Source of the DNA: Mucilaginibacter terrigena
Lineage (GTDB): Bacteria; Bacteroidota; Bacteroidia; Sphingobacteriales; Sphingobacteriaceae
Length of the DNA stretch: 64,000 bases
Reading direction: 5' to 3'
Assembly: GCF_004168255.1 (NCBI RefSeq)
Contig: NZ_SEWG01000007.1
Coordinates: forward strand, 124,001-188,000
Made by a program: the position numbers and the translations under genes. The notes under the pieces were generated by a model. That model searched no databases. It was not told the DNA's origin and worked only from the letters and a program-made list of their open reading frames with translations. Shown here piece after piece: positions 53,128 to 62,237 of the stretch (positions are counted from its first letter, which is position 1; every line of letters begins with the position of its first letter).

Positions 53128-54909
53128 TTGGGTTCTAAATATTTAAATATCCTGTTAGGTAAATCAATAACCGTTTTATTATTATGGTTATTGGTTACTG
53201 CCCCTTTGTTTACCTACGCGTTACAACCCCGGCCCTTATACCAGCCCAATCTTTTTACAACCCTGGCCGATACTGCAGATAACCACCGTGTGGAGGCCGC
53301 AAGGGCAATATACCGTAATAACTGCCGTAAAATGAGCGAGGCCGATGCCATGCGGTGCATCGATGAATTAAAACAACTGGCGCTTAACTTAAACGACCTG
53401 CCGCTTATTTGTGCTGTATATGATATGCGCGCCGATTATTATTCGGTAAACCGCGGGTATAATAACTTAAGTACCGGATACTATGACGAGGCAATAGCAT
53501 TTGCACAAAAAAACAACATGCAGCTGCAAACAGGTATTTACCAGCACCGTAAGGCCATTTATTATTTTGTTTATAAAAAAAATGCGGCAGCGTGCAGATA
53601 TTTCCTGTTATCCGAAAAAAATTTAAACGAGGTTGGGTTTAACAATGTGCCCAATATCAGCATCCTTTTTTCAGAAACGGCCAATTTTTATTATTCCCTG
53701 GGCGATTTTGATAACGCCCGCGAAAATTTACGGCTTGCGTTAAAATACCAGGGTGCATCAGCGCGGGGCCGTATCAATATTACAAATACTATTGGGCTTA
53801 CCTATCGTAACAATGGCCAGTATGGTACTGCCTTGAGCTATTTTAACAAGGCCCTGAAGATGGCCAATGTTACAAAAGACAGCGTATGGATAGCTATTGC
53901 CACGGGCAATATAGGATCGGTTTATTTTTTGCAGCATAATTATGGCAAAGCGCTGCCGCTTATAGAGGCTGATTACCGGCAATCGCTAAAATACGATGAA
54001 CGGCTTAACTCGGCCATTGCATTGTTACGCCTTATTCGTATAAATATTGATCAGGGGAAATTTAAGCAGGCAGGCTTGCAGTTAGATACAGCAGACAAGT
54101 TGCTGCTTAATACCGGCGAGGATGTTTTAACGCAAAGGGTGCAGTACTACGAACTTGCAGCCATACTAAACGAGCGGCTTGGTAAGGATAAGGAAGCAGA
54201 CCTATATCGCGACAGATCAGAAAACCTGCGGGATAGTGTTGCCAAAAGGGATAATATTGCAGCCATTGAGCGCGTACGTTTGCAATGGGTAACAGAAAAA
54301 AGCCGCGAAGAATTTAATAATCTTAAAAAAAGCGCGCAGATAAGCGCCTATAAACAAAATACCATAATTGTAGTGTTATTACTATTGGTAATAATAACCT
54401 TCCTGATACACAACCGCCAAAGGTTAAAGGCAAAAAAGGACAGAGAATTAATGGAGTTGGAAAAGCGGCGGGTGGACGATGAGTTGAAAAGTGCAACACA
54501 GGCATTACGCGGGTATACCGAAAACCTGATGCAAAAAAACATATTGATAGATGAGATCAAAGCCGAGCTTGAGAACGTACAGATAAAATATAGCTCTGCT
54601 GATGTTGCCGGTACACTTGATAAAATGATGCAGGCCCATATCATGACCGATGATAACTGGGCGCAGTTTAAAAAACTGTTTACGCGGGTACATAGCACTT
54701 TCTTTTATAACCTGCGCCACAAATACGGCAACTTATCCGGAACGGATATACGGTTACTTGCGCTTATTAAACTAAAACTTAATAACCGGGAAATGGCAGG
54801 AATGCTTGGTATCACTGTTGATGGTGTAAAAAAAGCTAAACAACGCCTGCGTAAAAAAATGAACATTTTAGAAGATGAGGAACTGGAAAACGCAGTAAAC
54901 ATGCTTTAA
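53128..54909 (+). CDS. TPR-containing membrane regulator with LuxR-type HTH
   Basis: A 593-residue protein. An N-terminal signal-like helix (residues 12-30) puts the first 400 residues outside the cytoplasm; these are TPR units (ISILFSETANFYYSLGDFDN, INITNTIGLTYRNNGQYGTA, AIATGNIGSVYFLQHNYGKA). A membrane helix IIVVLLLLVIITFLIHN at about 411-427 is followed by a coiled coil, then a C-terminal HTH: LSGTDIRLLALIKLKLNNRE and MAGMLGITVDGVKKAKQRLR. This TPR-TM-HTH design is common in Bacteroidota and suggests a one-component signal system. The TTG 53128 is the start, since a stop codon lies two codons upstream and no ATG is near. Confidence 0.83.
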   Translation: MGSKYLNILLGKSITVLLLWLLVTAPLFTYALQPRPLYQPNLFTTLADTADNHRVEAARAIYRNNCRKMSEADAMRCIDELKQLALNLNDLPLICAVYDMRADYYSVNRGYNNLSTGYYDEAIAFAQKNNMQLQTGIYQHRKAIYYFVYKKNAAACRYFLLSEKNLNEVGFNNVPNISILFSETANFYYSLGDFDNARENLRLALKYQGASARGRINITNTIGLTYRNNGQYGTALSYFNKALKMANVTKDSVWIAIATGNIGSVYFLQHNYGKALPLIEADYRQSLKYDERLNSAIALLRLIRINIDQGKFKQAGLQLDTADKLLLNTGEDVLTQRVQYYELAAILNERLGKDKEADLYRDRSENLRDSVAKRDNIAAIERVRLQWVTEKSREEFNNLKKSAQISAYKQNTIIVVLLLLVIITFLIHNRQRLKAKKDRELMELEKRRVDDELKSATQALRGYTENLMQKNILIDEIKAELENVQIKYSSADVAGTLDKMMQAHIMTDDNWAQFKKLFTRVHSTFFYNLRHKYGNLSGTDIRLLALIKLKLNNREMAGMLGITVDGVKKAKQRLRKKMNILEDEELENAVNML

Positions 54910-55058
54910 ATGCATTAAAGGTGCATTTGTCTTGATTTTGTCCACCCTAAAAATTATTGAAAGCATGTGTTTTAACTGATATTTGAAAAAGCAACTATAG
55001 ATTAAATTACTAAGGTGTAAACATTTATAATTAATATCTAACTAAAAAGTTAATCTTT

Positions 55059-55424
55059 ATGCAAAAGTTGTACATTTATATCGTAGAGGATAACCCTTTA
55101 ATAGCTTACGCTTTAAAGAAAATGCTTCTGAATATAGGCCACAACATTTGCGGAATAGCCGAATGCTACGATGAGGCTGTAAAGGACCTTAGGGTTATGA
55201 ATGTTGACCTGGTGATAACCGATATAATGCTAAAAGGCAACCAAAACGGTATCGACCTGGCACATTATATTAATCATCATTTACATATCCCGTTCATATT
55301 TCAGTCATCGATAACATGTAGGGATATGATAAATATGGCCAATAAAACCAGGCCAAATGCTTTTTTGCCAAAGCCGGTAAACAAATCGGATATGATAAAG
55401 GCGCTTGCTATGTTAGCCGCATAG
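55059..55424 (+). CDS. Stand-alone response regulator receiver protein
   Basis: A 121-residue CheY-like protein. IVEDNPLIAYAL carries the acidic pair, Asp at about residue 51 in DLVITDIMLKG is the expected phosphorylation site, the switch Ser/Thr lies in FQSSITC, and Lys is in FLPKPVNKSDM. It has no output domain. Such lone receivers pass phosphate or bind partners. No histidine kinase gene is adjacent. It lies 149 bases after the TPR/HTH regulator in the same direction, whose tail resembles the effectors of such systems, but a link is conjecture. Confidence 0.9.
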   Translation: MQKLYIYIVEDNPLIAYALKKMLLNIGHNICGIAECYDEAVKDLRVMNVDLVITDIMLKGNQNGIDLAHYINHHLHIPFIFQSSITCRDMINMANKTRPNAFLPKPVNKSDMIKALAMLAA

Positions 55425-55467
55425 TATTAATAAACTAATTGATTGTTAAAGTTTACAATACCCCTGA

Positions 55468-55671
55468 ATGGAAACAAGACAAAAAAAAACCTGCCCGCAC
55501 TGCGGAAAAGGTAAACTAACCAACCGGGCACGAAGGCCCGCGCTGGTTAAAGCTACATTATTCTGGCTCCCTCTAAAACGATACTCCTGCAATATCTGCA
55601 ATAAAAAATCATACGTATACGGCTCTGTTTACGAAACCGCGGAGGCAGAAAATGCTGGCCCTGACGAATAA
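55468..55671 (+). CDS. Small zinc-ribbon protein of unknown function
   Basis: A 67-residue protein with two CxxC knuckles, CPHC at about residues 9-12 and CNIC at 41-44, the form of a zinc ribbon. Between them lies a basic, hydrophobic stretch (RARRPALVKATLFWLPLKRY). The acidic tail AETAEAENAGPDE-like is probably disordered. It follows the receiver gene by 43 bases on the same strand, so both may form one message. Similar small proteins occur in this phylum; no role is known to me. Confidence 0.7.
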   Translation: METRQKKTCPHCGKGKLTNRARRPALVKATLFWLPLKRYSCNICNKKSYVYGSVYETAEAENAGPDE

Positions 55672-55680
55672 AATTTGCAC

Positions 55681-57006
55681 TTATATGCCCGTTAATATAA
55701 CCGGTGCGCTGTTAGGGTAAGCATGGTATAGCACATAGGCCCCGCCATCGGCACTTATTACCTTAACCACCTGCGACTTTTTGCCCTGCGTTGCCTTTAC
55801 AGTTTTCCAGGTTACAGGCACGTTGGTTTTTAATGTTAGTGGTAAATTATACATCCCCTTATCAAGCGTGTGCGAAAGGTTAACGGTAATTAACCCTTTG
55901 CCTTGTTTAGTTTGCACTTTTGCCGCCTGCCTTTCGCGCATGTAGCGGGTAACGTTACCAAAGGTTGCTACCCATAGGTTTTGCTCGCGGGCTTTTATAT
56001 AGCTAAAGTAATCGTCAAGTTCCTGTCGCGGTAATGCTTCCCAGCCAATCCCCTCTACACCATGAATGGTTAGCACCAGCCAGGTGTTATTCTTATTAAC
56101 CGTGGTATCAACCCAGGCCTTCATCATGGGCAGGGGCGTTTTAGTAGTAGCGCCCCGCTGAAACTGTATATACTCTTTATCGGTATTACCGGGGTTGCTG
56201 CTGTTACTGCGTGTTATCTCTTTTAGCCATGGCTCGGGCATGCGGTTACGTAACGCCGGATAAACCTTGTAAGCGTACTGCATCACCCGTTCGTTTTCGG
56301 TTCCAAACGGCCCCTCGCCCGAAAATGTGTATTTAGCACCCAGGTGAGCCAGGATATCCAGCCGGCTTTTCTCCATTTCGTACTTCATATTAACCTCATC
56401 CAATATGGCCAGGCGTGGGTGGGTTATCATGTGGCTGGCAAACTCGTGTCCCTGCGCGGCAAACGTCCGGATCTGGCCCCAGGTAGTACCGTGCGCATCC
56501 ATATACTCCGGGTTATGTTGTACGCCCGGTTTAAACTGGCCGTTACGCACTTTACTGTACAACTCATCTATCAGCTTTATCGCCTTATCCGTTTTACCGG
56601 CATCCACCGCCGAGCCTGCATTGTAGTAATAATCCATAGGCCCAACCAATCCCAAATAGGATGCTGCCGAAGCCCGTTCAAACAGGTTATCCTTGTTAGT
56701 AGGGATAGTAGCCGTTTCTTTAATGATCTCTTTTACAGGCCGGCCAATAAACTTACCCTGGTACTGCGAGCCGGGGATCTGCCCGGTGATAATAAAAAAA
56801 GTAGCCGGAAATTTATACCTGTTCAGCATTGGTAAAGCCACCTTAAACTGGTTAATAGATCCATCGTCCCAGGTGATGGATACCGCGCCCTTTTTATCGT
56901 CCTGCCAGCGGGTAATTTCGGTTTTCGCGGGCTGGGCGTTACATAGGTTAGCTATAAAGCACCCTGTTATAAACAGCAACAATAAATTTCTCATGGCTAA
57001 ATGCAT
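55681..57006 (-). CDS. Exported polysaccharide deacetylase family protein
   Basis: A 441-residue exported protein. The NodB-type domain begins at about residue 40 with VSITWDDGSINQF (catalytic Asp pair) and holds the metal-binding HEFASHMITHPRL (His-x4-His near 211), with a long insertion of about 110 residues between these. A C-terminal beta domain of about 100 residues (ITVNLSHTLDKGMYNLPLTL) follows and is perhaps carbohydrate-binding. It would remove acetyl or other N-groups from a glycan in the periplasm or outside. Two ATGs, 57006 and 56994, both give a signal peptide ending LCNAQ. The stop faces the zinc-ribbon gene at 10 bases. Confidence 0.83.
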   Translation of the reverse strand: MHLAMRNLLLLFITGCFIANLCNAQPAKTEITRWQDDKKGAVSITWDDGSINQFKVALPMLNRYKFPATFFIITGQIPGSQYQGKFIGRPVKEIIKETATIPTNKDNLFERASAASYLGLVGPMDYYYNAGSAVDAGKTDKAIKLIDELYSKVRNGQFKPGVQHNPEYMDAHGTTWGQIRTFAAQGHEFASHMITHPRLAILDEVNMKYEMEKSRLDILAHLGAKYTFSGEGPFGTENERVMQYAYKVYPALRNRMPEPWLKEITRSNSSNPGNTDKEYIQFQRGATTKTPLPMMKAWVDTTVNKNNTWLVLTIHGVEGIGWEALPRQELDDYFSYIKAREQNLWVATFGNVTRYMRERQAAKVQTKQGKGLITVNLSHTLDKGMYNLPLTLKTNVPVTWKTVKATQGKKSQVVKVISADGGAYVLYHAYPNSAPVILTGI

Positions 57007-57115
57007 ATTGTTTTAGCTAATATAAAAAGTTACGGGCAGTTATTCGTCTTATAAATAAACGGTCACAACATTGTTAACATTTGCATCACTACAAAATATC
57101 ACAATAAATTTATAA

Positions 57116-57135
57116 ATGAATGAATATTCATTTAT
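57116..57135 (+). promoter_or_regulatory. Palindromic operator of the TetR-type regulator
   Basis: ATGAATGAATATTCATTTAT is a 20-bp dyad with one mismatch (perfect core AATGAATATTCATT). It overlaps the first bases of the promoter box at 57133 and lies 24 bases upstream of the regulator gene, the usual location for autoregulation. Confidence 0.7.
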
Positions 57136-57140
57136 ATTTG
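57133..57140 (+). promoter_or_regulatory. TAnnTTTG promoter box of the TetR operon
   Basis: TATATTTG, 18 bases upstream of ATG 57159 and overlapping the operator dyad by three bases. Confidence 0.6.
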
Positions 57141-57158
57141 TAGCGAAATACATTTAAC

Positions 57159-57749
57159 ATGCGTATTAGAAACACCGATAAAGTACAGCTGGTAAAGCAA
57201 AAAGCCATCGAGTTGATAGTGAGGGATGGCCTGGAAGGCTTTAGCATGAACAAACTGGCTAAGGCTTGCAGCATTTCTGTGGCCACGCTTTACATCTATT
57301 ACAAAGATCGCGATGATCTGATCCTGAAAATAGCTATTGACGAAGGCAAGATAATGGGCGATGCCATGATCAAAGATTTTGACCCGGCCATGCCTTTTGA
57401 ACAGGGTTTGCGCAAGCAATGGGAAAACCGCTATGGTTATATAAAAGCTAACCCCATCATCACGCTGTTTTTTGAGCAGCTGCGTAGTTCATCGTACCAG
57501 CAAAGCTTCCTGTCGTCCTTCCTTACCGATTTTAAGGTGGTGATGGGCAAGTTTATGGATAATGTAATAGCCCGCGGCGAAATTGACAAAATGCCGTTTG
57601 AAACGTACTGGTCGGTAGCATTTGCGCCTTTGTATAACCTTATCCGTTTTGAGAGCGAGGGGCAAAGCTTAAGCGGCAAGCCATTTAAAATGACCGACGA
57701 AATACTTTGGAAAACTTTTGACCTGGTTGTAAAAGGCCTTAAAAAGTAA
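57159..57749 (+). CDS. TetR/AcrR family transcriptional repressor
   Basis: A 196-residue regulator. The N-terminal HTH (about residues 10-55) reads KAIELIVRDGLEGFSMNKLA, then KACSISVATLYIYYKDRDDL, which is the typical TetR DNA-binding domain. The C-terminal helices (60-196) would bind a ligand, unknown here. It heads a tight operon: stop and next start are four bases apart, and the same again before the MFS gene. The 20-bp dyad on its promoter points to self-repression that is lifted by a compound which the MFS pump removes. Confidence 0.92.
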   Translation: MRIRNTDKVQLVKQKAIELIVRDGLEGFSMNKLAKACSISVATLYIYYKDRDDLILKIAIDEGKIMGDAMIKDFDPAMPFEQGLRKQWENRYGYIKANPIITLFFEQLRSSSYQQSFLSSFLTDFKVVMGKFMDNVIARGEIDKMPFETYWSVAFAPLYNLIRFESEGQSLSGKPFKMTDEILWKTFDLVVKGLKK

Positions 57750-57753
57750 GCTT

Positions 57754-57987
57754 ATGAATACGATAGAAAACTTTGACCACATCCTGTTATTTAAAACCAA
57801 CATTAACTGCGAGGGCGACAAACAGTTGCTGCACACCCTGCTGGATACCAATGCCGATATCAAATGCTGGAGCGTAGATATGGAAGATACCGATTGTGTG
57901 TTAAGAATAGTATCGTACACATTAAGCCATCCGCAAATAATTGAATTACTAAACAACCACGGCTATTACTGCTGTGAACTAACCTGA
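57754..57987 (+). CDS. Small HMA-fold-like protein lacking CxxC
   Basis: A 77-residue soluble protein whose pattern ILLFKTNINCEGDKQLLHTL and then WSVDMEDTDCVLRIVSY, IIELLNNHGYYCCEL follows that of heavy-metal-associated (copper-chaperone-like) domains in Bacteroidota, where the first strand reads FKTNINC..C. Here only the first cysteine of the CxxC is kept, so classical metal binding is unlikely. Other cysteines are near residues 38, 48 and 74-75. It lies between the repressor and the pump with four-base spacers on both sides, so it shares their job. The domain match is by eye and needs a profile search. Confidence 0.6.
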   Translation: MNTIENFDHILLFKTNINCEGDKQLLHTLLDTNADIKCWSVDMEDTDCVLRIVSYTLSHPQIIELLNNHGYYCCELT

Positions 57988-57991
57988 CACA

Positions 57992-59263
57992 ATGAAAGAT
58001 CAAGAACCTGTAGCATTTACCGGCTACCAAAAATTTGTAATATTTATATTGGCCATTACCCAGTTTACCGTGATATTGGATTTTATGGTGATGTCGCCGC
58101 TTGGCGATATGCTCATGAAATCGCTTAACCTAAAACCACAGGCTTTCGGTTTCGCTGTATCTGCCTATGCGTTTAGCGCGGGTATCTCGGGCTTATTAAC
58201 CGCGGGTTTCGCTGATAAGTTCGACCGTAAAAAGCTATTGTTATTTTTTTACATGGGCTTTATTGCCGGTACCATATTTTGCGGCCTGGCGCATACCTAC
58301 GCCGTACTGGTAGCAGCACGCATTATCACCGGCCTGTTTGGCGGGGTTATCGGCTCCATCTCTATGGCCATCATTACCGATCTGTTTGCCTTGCAGCAGC
58401 GAGGCCGCGTAATGGGCTTTGTGCAAATGGGCTTTGGCGGCAGCCAGGTTTTGGGCATACCCATTGGCCTGTACCTTGCCAATGCCTGGGGCTGGGAGGC
58501 GCCGTTCTGGATGGTAGCCTCGTTAAGCATTGTTATAGCTATACTGATAGCCGTAAGGTTAAAACCAGTGGCAGACCACCTTAAAGTGCAAAAAGACAAA
58601 TCGGTTTACAAGCACTTTTTACATACGGTTGCCAAGGCCGATTACCGTGTTGGCTTTGCATCTACCGCCCTGTTGTCTATCGGTGGGTTTATGATGATGC
58701 CCTTTGGTACAGCCTTCGCGGTTAACAACCTGGGGCTAACCAACGCGCAGCTGCCCGAGCTGTTCATGGTATCGGGGATAAGTACACTTGTGATAATGCC
58801 TGTTGTTGGCAAGCTGAGCGATAAGATAGATAAGTTTAAAATTTTTATCGCGGCATCCGTATGGACTATGATCATGTGCGTGGTGTACACCAACCTGGGC
58901 GTAACCCCTTTGCTGCTGGTTATGGTTTTTAACATTTTAATGATGATGGGCGTGATGAGCCGCATGATACCATCATCGGCACTTACCAGCGCCATCCCTG
59001 AACAGGCTGACCGTGGCGCTTTCATGAGCATCAACGCATCGTTACAGCAAATAGCGGGTGGTGTGGCCGCCGCTGTTGGGGGCTTGATAGTTACCCAGCA
59101 AAGCAAGGGCAGCCCGCTACAGCATTACGATACTGTGGGTTATGTGGTGGTTGGCATATCTATACTTAGTATCCTGCTGATGTCGAGGGTAGATAAATTG
59201 GTTAAAAGGAGAATGGAGAGCAGCAAGGCCGCAATAGTACCCGAAGAAGCTTTGGCGCATTAG
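57992..59263 (+). CDS. MFS transporter controlled by the adjacent TetR protein
   Basis: A 423-residue protein with twelve predicted membrane helices. Motif A between helices 2 and 3 is GFADKFDRKKLL, and helix 5 has the drug-antiporter-like GGSQVLGIPIGLYLANAWGW. It resembles the arabinose-efflux/DHA1 class. As the last gene of the TetR operon it is most likely an efflux pump for the regulator's inducer; the compound is not known. ATG 57992 is four bases past the preceding stop. Confidence 0.9.
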   Translation: MKDQEPVAFTGYQKFVIFILAITQFTVILDFMVMSPLGDMLMKSLNLKPQAFGFAVSAYAFSAGISGLLTAGFADKFDRKKLLLFFYMGFIAGTIFCGLAHTYAVLVAARIITGLFGGVIGSISMAIITDLFALQQRGRVMGFVQMGFGGSQVLGIPIGLYLANAWGWEAPFWMVASLSIVIAILIAVRLKPVADHLKVQKDKSVYKHFLHTVAKADYRVGFASTALLSIGGFMMMPFGTAFAVNNLGLTNAQLPELFMVSGISTLVIMPVVGKLSDKIDKFKIFIAASVWTMIMCVVYTNLGVTPLLLVMVFNILMMMGVMSRMIPSSALTSAIPEQADRGAFMSINASLQQIAGGVAAAVGGLIVTQQSKGSPLQHYDTVGYVVVGISILSILLMSRVDKLVKRRMESSKAAIVPEEALAH

Positions 59264-60041
59264 GCATTTACACTTTTTAAAACAGTGAAATTTCCTTAGT
59301 ATTAACCACTCCTACTATAAACAAAGAGGCCTTTTATGTATGTTATTAAGGATAGAATAGTGGTATAATATAAAAGTTGACATGGTGGACTACCAATCAT
59401 TGTTTCAAAAAGAATAAATATTTTCCTATTTGTCTGGTCATGCCCAAAAAGAAACTTATGATTATTGTAACTGATAAAAAGGAGTGTATTAGTCCTATAA
59501 CTATGGCGACAATCAATACAAATAGACTTCTATATGTTATGAAAAATACATAAATCGAGAGTTTATTTAGTAATAGCTTTTGCCGTTGTTTGGTAAACGA
59601 CAATTCAGCTTTTTTGAATTTTCTTTTTTTTGCCACCCTCGTAAGTGTTTATATTTCCTTTTTTATTGATATAACCAAACATACAACACAACAATCTGAT
59701 AAAAACGACAACACATTTTGGAGTCTTGTACTATATATAAATTAGACATTTTTATTTCATTTAAAACTTTACACATCCCACCGCACCCACAAAATAAATC
59801 ACATATATTTTGATTATTAGTTATATATAAGCATAATTCATTGTATCAGAATTCAAAACAACTGATTTATAACCTATTTATATCGCCGAAACATCGCCGA
59901 AGTATCACCGATTTAATGGCAAACATAAGCGACTCCACTCTCCATCAAAGCTCAGTGTATTTGAATTTTTTTACGAATATAAATTGCAGTTCAATTACGC
60001 GCTATTCGCTATATTAGCTCATTATCCTTATCCATATCATA
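59264..60041. other. AT-rich stretch with at most one small gene
   Basis: Nearly 780 bases clearly richer in A and T than the flanks. Apart from the small frame at 59397-59636, I see a run of near-direct repeats ATCGCCGAAAC, ATCGCCGAAGT, ATCACCGATTT at 59881-59915, and no terminator or promoter that can be named. Its base make-up suggests foreign or eroded DNA. Confidence 0.5.
59397..59636 (-). CDS. Possible small membrane protein
   Basis: A 79-residue frame from GTG 59636: a strongly basic N terminus (AKKRKFKKAELSFTKQRQK), then two hydrophobic helices (about 28-48 and 50-70). It resembles no family I know. The start codon is weak, the region is AT-rich, and hydrophobic frames arise easily in such DNA, so it may not be a gene. 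Arguments for it are the sensible basic-then-hydrophobic layout and the lack of any other feature in this gap. Confidence 0.35.
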   Translation of the reverse strand: MAKKRKFKKAELSFTKQRQKLLLNKLSIYVFFITYRSLFVLIVAIVIGLIHSFLSVTIIISFFLGMTRQIGKYLFFLKQ

Positions 60042-62111
60042 ATGAAAAAAGGCCTTCTTATCACCCTAATTACTACTGCCGCTATGGCTGCAAACGCTCA
60101 GCAAAACTTCGATCCGCCCAAAACAAAAGCCATACCTGTTATTGATACCCTGCACGACGTACAGCTAACAGATAACTACCGCTGGCTGGAAGATAAAAAG
60201 AACGAGGATGTGATAGCCTGGACAAAAAAACAGCACGATTACGGTGTTGAATACCTAAGCAAAACGCAAAAAGTACACCCCGACCTAAAGGAGAAGATAG
60301 CTGCCTACCTGAACATGGATTACGAAGGCCCACTGAATACCGTGGGTAAACGAGTTTTCCAGACCGTTAAAAAGAAAGGCGATAAACAATACAAGATCTA
60401 CACCATTATCGATGGAAAAAAAATCCTGATTTGGGATCCGGTTCAACTGGATGCCGAAGGCAAGATCTCCACCAGTGGCACCAGTTACACTTACGATGGT
60501 GAGCGCGCTGCCATCAGCGCGCAGCGCAGCGGTGCCGAGGTAAACACGGTTTACTTTATTGATACCCGCACGGGCAAGCAAATCCACGAGCCTATTACCA
60601 ATACCAGCGGGTTCGACTGGGCGCAGGACCAGAAACACGCTTACGTTACCCTGCGCAGCCAGGAAGATGTTGATAAGCAGCGCCCCCTTAAAACCTATTA
60701 CCTTAAAGTTGGCGACCCGATTGATAAGGCCACCTTTGTAGGCACCACCAAAGATGCGCAGGATAGCTACTTTATATACGATAACCGTTACAGCGATGTA
60801 ACCTTTAGCGGCGAGGGCGACTTTTACTCCAACAGTGTGCGCATGCGCCCAACCGGCAGCCTTAAAGAAGGCAAGCTCATCTATAACAGCAAAAAATTCC
60901 AGGCATACCCCGAAGCCATAGGCAACCGCCTGTATATCAAAACCAACGATAATGCACCCAACAGCAAACTGATGGTAGCAGACAAACTGCACCCCGACTA
61001 CAAGAACTGGAAGGTGCTGATCCCCGAAAGCAGCACGGTAATGGAAAACTACGCCGTTACCAAAAACAGTATCATCATCCAGGATAAAAAGGATATCCAA
61101 AGCCGCCTTACCATTTACACCCTAAACGGTAAAAAAATGCGCCCCGTACCACTGCCCGAGCAAGGCAGCATTGGAGGCATGAGCTACGACCGCGAGGAGG
61201 ATAAGCTGTACATATCGCTGGTAACGTTTACCTCTACCCCAAAAACATACGTTTGCTCGCCAAAGGATTACAAGTGGAAGCTGTTTTACCAGCGCATATT
61301 GCCTGTTGATATGAGCCAGATAACCGGCGAGATAAAATTTTATACCAGTAAGGATGGCAGCCGCGTGCCCGTATTTGTAGTGCACCGCAAGGACATGAAA
61401 ATGAACGGCAAAAACCCGGTGCTGCTAACCGCGTATGGTGGTTTCCAGTCGGGCATTAAGCCGGGGTATTATGGCTTTTACGCACCGTTCATCCAAGCAG
61501 GCGGTATAGTGGTGCAGCCGGGCATCCGCGGCGGCGATGAATTTGGCGAGAAATGGCACCTGGACGGGATGCTGGCCAAAAAGCAAAACAGCTTTGATGA
61601 TTTTTACGCATGCGCGGAATGGCTCATCAAAGAAAAATATACTACCGAAAGCAAGATAGTAGCCCTGGGCGGCAGCAACGGCGGCCTGCTGATGGGCGCG
61701 GCGGCAACCCAGCGGCCCGACCTGTTTAAAGCCATTGTATGCGAAGTGCCGCTGCTGGATATGCTCCGCTACCACAAATTTTTGATAGCCCGTTACTGGA
61801 TCCCCGAATACGGCGCAGCCGAAGACCCGGAACAGTTTAGGTGGCTGCTTCGCTACTCGCCTTACCAGAACATAAGGGCAGGTGTAAACGTACCACCTAT
61901 GCTGGTAACCGCTGGCGCCAACGATACTCGTGTTGACCCTATGAACGCCAAAAAATTTGTGGCAGCATTGCAGAACAACCCCGGCCAAACCAGCCCTATC
62001 ATCTTGCATATGGATTTTGACAGCGGCCACGGCAGCGGCCAAAGCACCCAGCAAGCCATAGATAACTGGACGTTTATTTTTGAGTATGTGATGAACCAGT
62101 TGGGGATGTAG
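60042..62111 (+). CDS. Prolyl oligopeptidase family (S9A) serine peptidase, exported
   Basis: A 689-residue exported enzyme with a signal peptide ending AANAQ. The N-terminal half (about 30-420) is a beta-propeller gate starting DNYRWLEDKKNEDV; the C-terminal hydrolase domain holds the triad Ser545 (LGGSNGGLLMGA), Asp628 (GANDTRVDP) and His663 (DSGHGSG). VQPGIRGGDEFGEKWH is another family block. It should cut short peptides after proline in the periplasm. It is a single gene; the AT-rich spacer precedes it and a short repeat follows. Confidence 0.95.
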   Translation: MKKGLLITLITTAAMAANAQQNFDPPKTKAIPVIDTLHDVQLTDNYRWLEDKKNEDVIAWTKKQHDYGVEYLSKTQKVHPDLKEKIAAYLNMDYEGPLNTVGKRVFQTVKKKGDKQYKIYTIIDGKKILIWDPVQLDAEGKISTSGTSYTYDGERAAISAQRSGAEVNTVYFIDTRTGKQIHEPITNTSGFDWAQDQKHAYVTLRSQEDVDKQRPLKTYYLKVGDPIDKATFVGTTKDAQDSYFIYDNRYSDVTFSGEGDFYSNSVRMRPTGSLKEGKLIYNSKKFQAYPEAIGNRLYIKTNDNAPNSKLMVADKLHPDYKNWKVLIPESSTVMENYAVTKNSIIIQDKKDIQSRLTIYTLNGKKMRPVPLPEQGSIGGMSYDREEDKLYISLVTFTSTPKTYVCSPKDYKWKLFYQRILPVDMSQITGEIKFYTSKDGSRVPVFVVHRKDMKMNGKNPVLLTAYGGFQSGIKPGYYGFYAPFIQAGGIVVQPGIRGGDEFGEKWHLDGMLAKKQNSFDDFYACAEWLIKEKYTTESKIVALGGSNGGLLMGAAATQRPDLFKAIVCEVPLLDMLRYHKFLIARYWIPEYGAAEDPEQFRWLLRYSPYQNIRAGVNVPPMLVTAGANDTRVDPMNAKKFVAALQNNPGQTSPIILHMDFDSGHGSGQSTQQAIDNWTFIFEYVMNQLGM

Positions 62112-62130
62112 ACCCGGTTATATAACCATC

Positions 62131-62188
62131 ATGTCATTGCGAGGCTCACGCGGAGGGTGGGTGTCGGCGATCCGCGGCAATCACATGA
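62131..62188. repeat. TGTCATTGCGAGG-type palindromic intergenic repeat
   Basis: ATGTCATTGCGAGGC at the left and CGGCAATCACATGA at the right are partly complementary (ATTGC/GCAAT, CGCGGA/TCCGCG). The phrase TGTCATTGCGAGG is one I know from intergenic repeats in many bacteria. Only one copy is in this window. Confidence 0.45.
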
Positions 62189-62237
62189 GAATACAAGCGG
62201 CTGTTGGCAATATCATCAAAAATGGTAAAAGTATATT

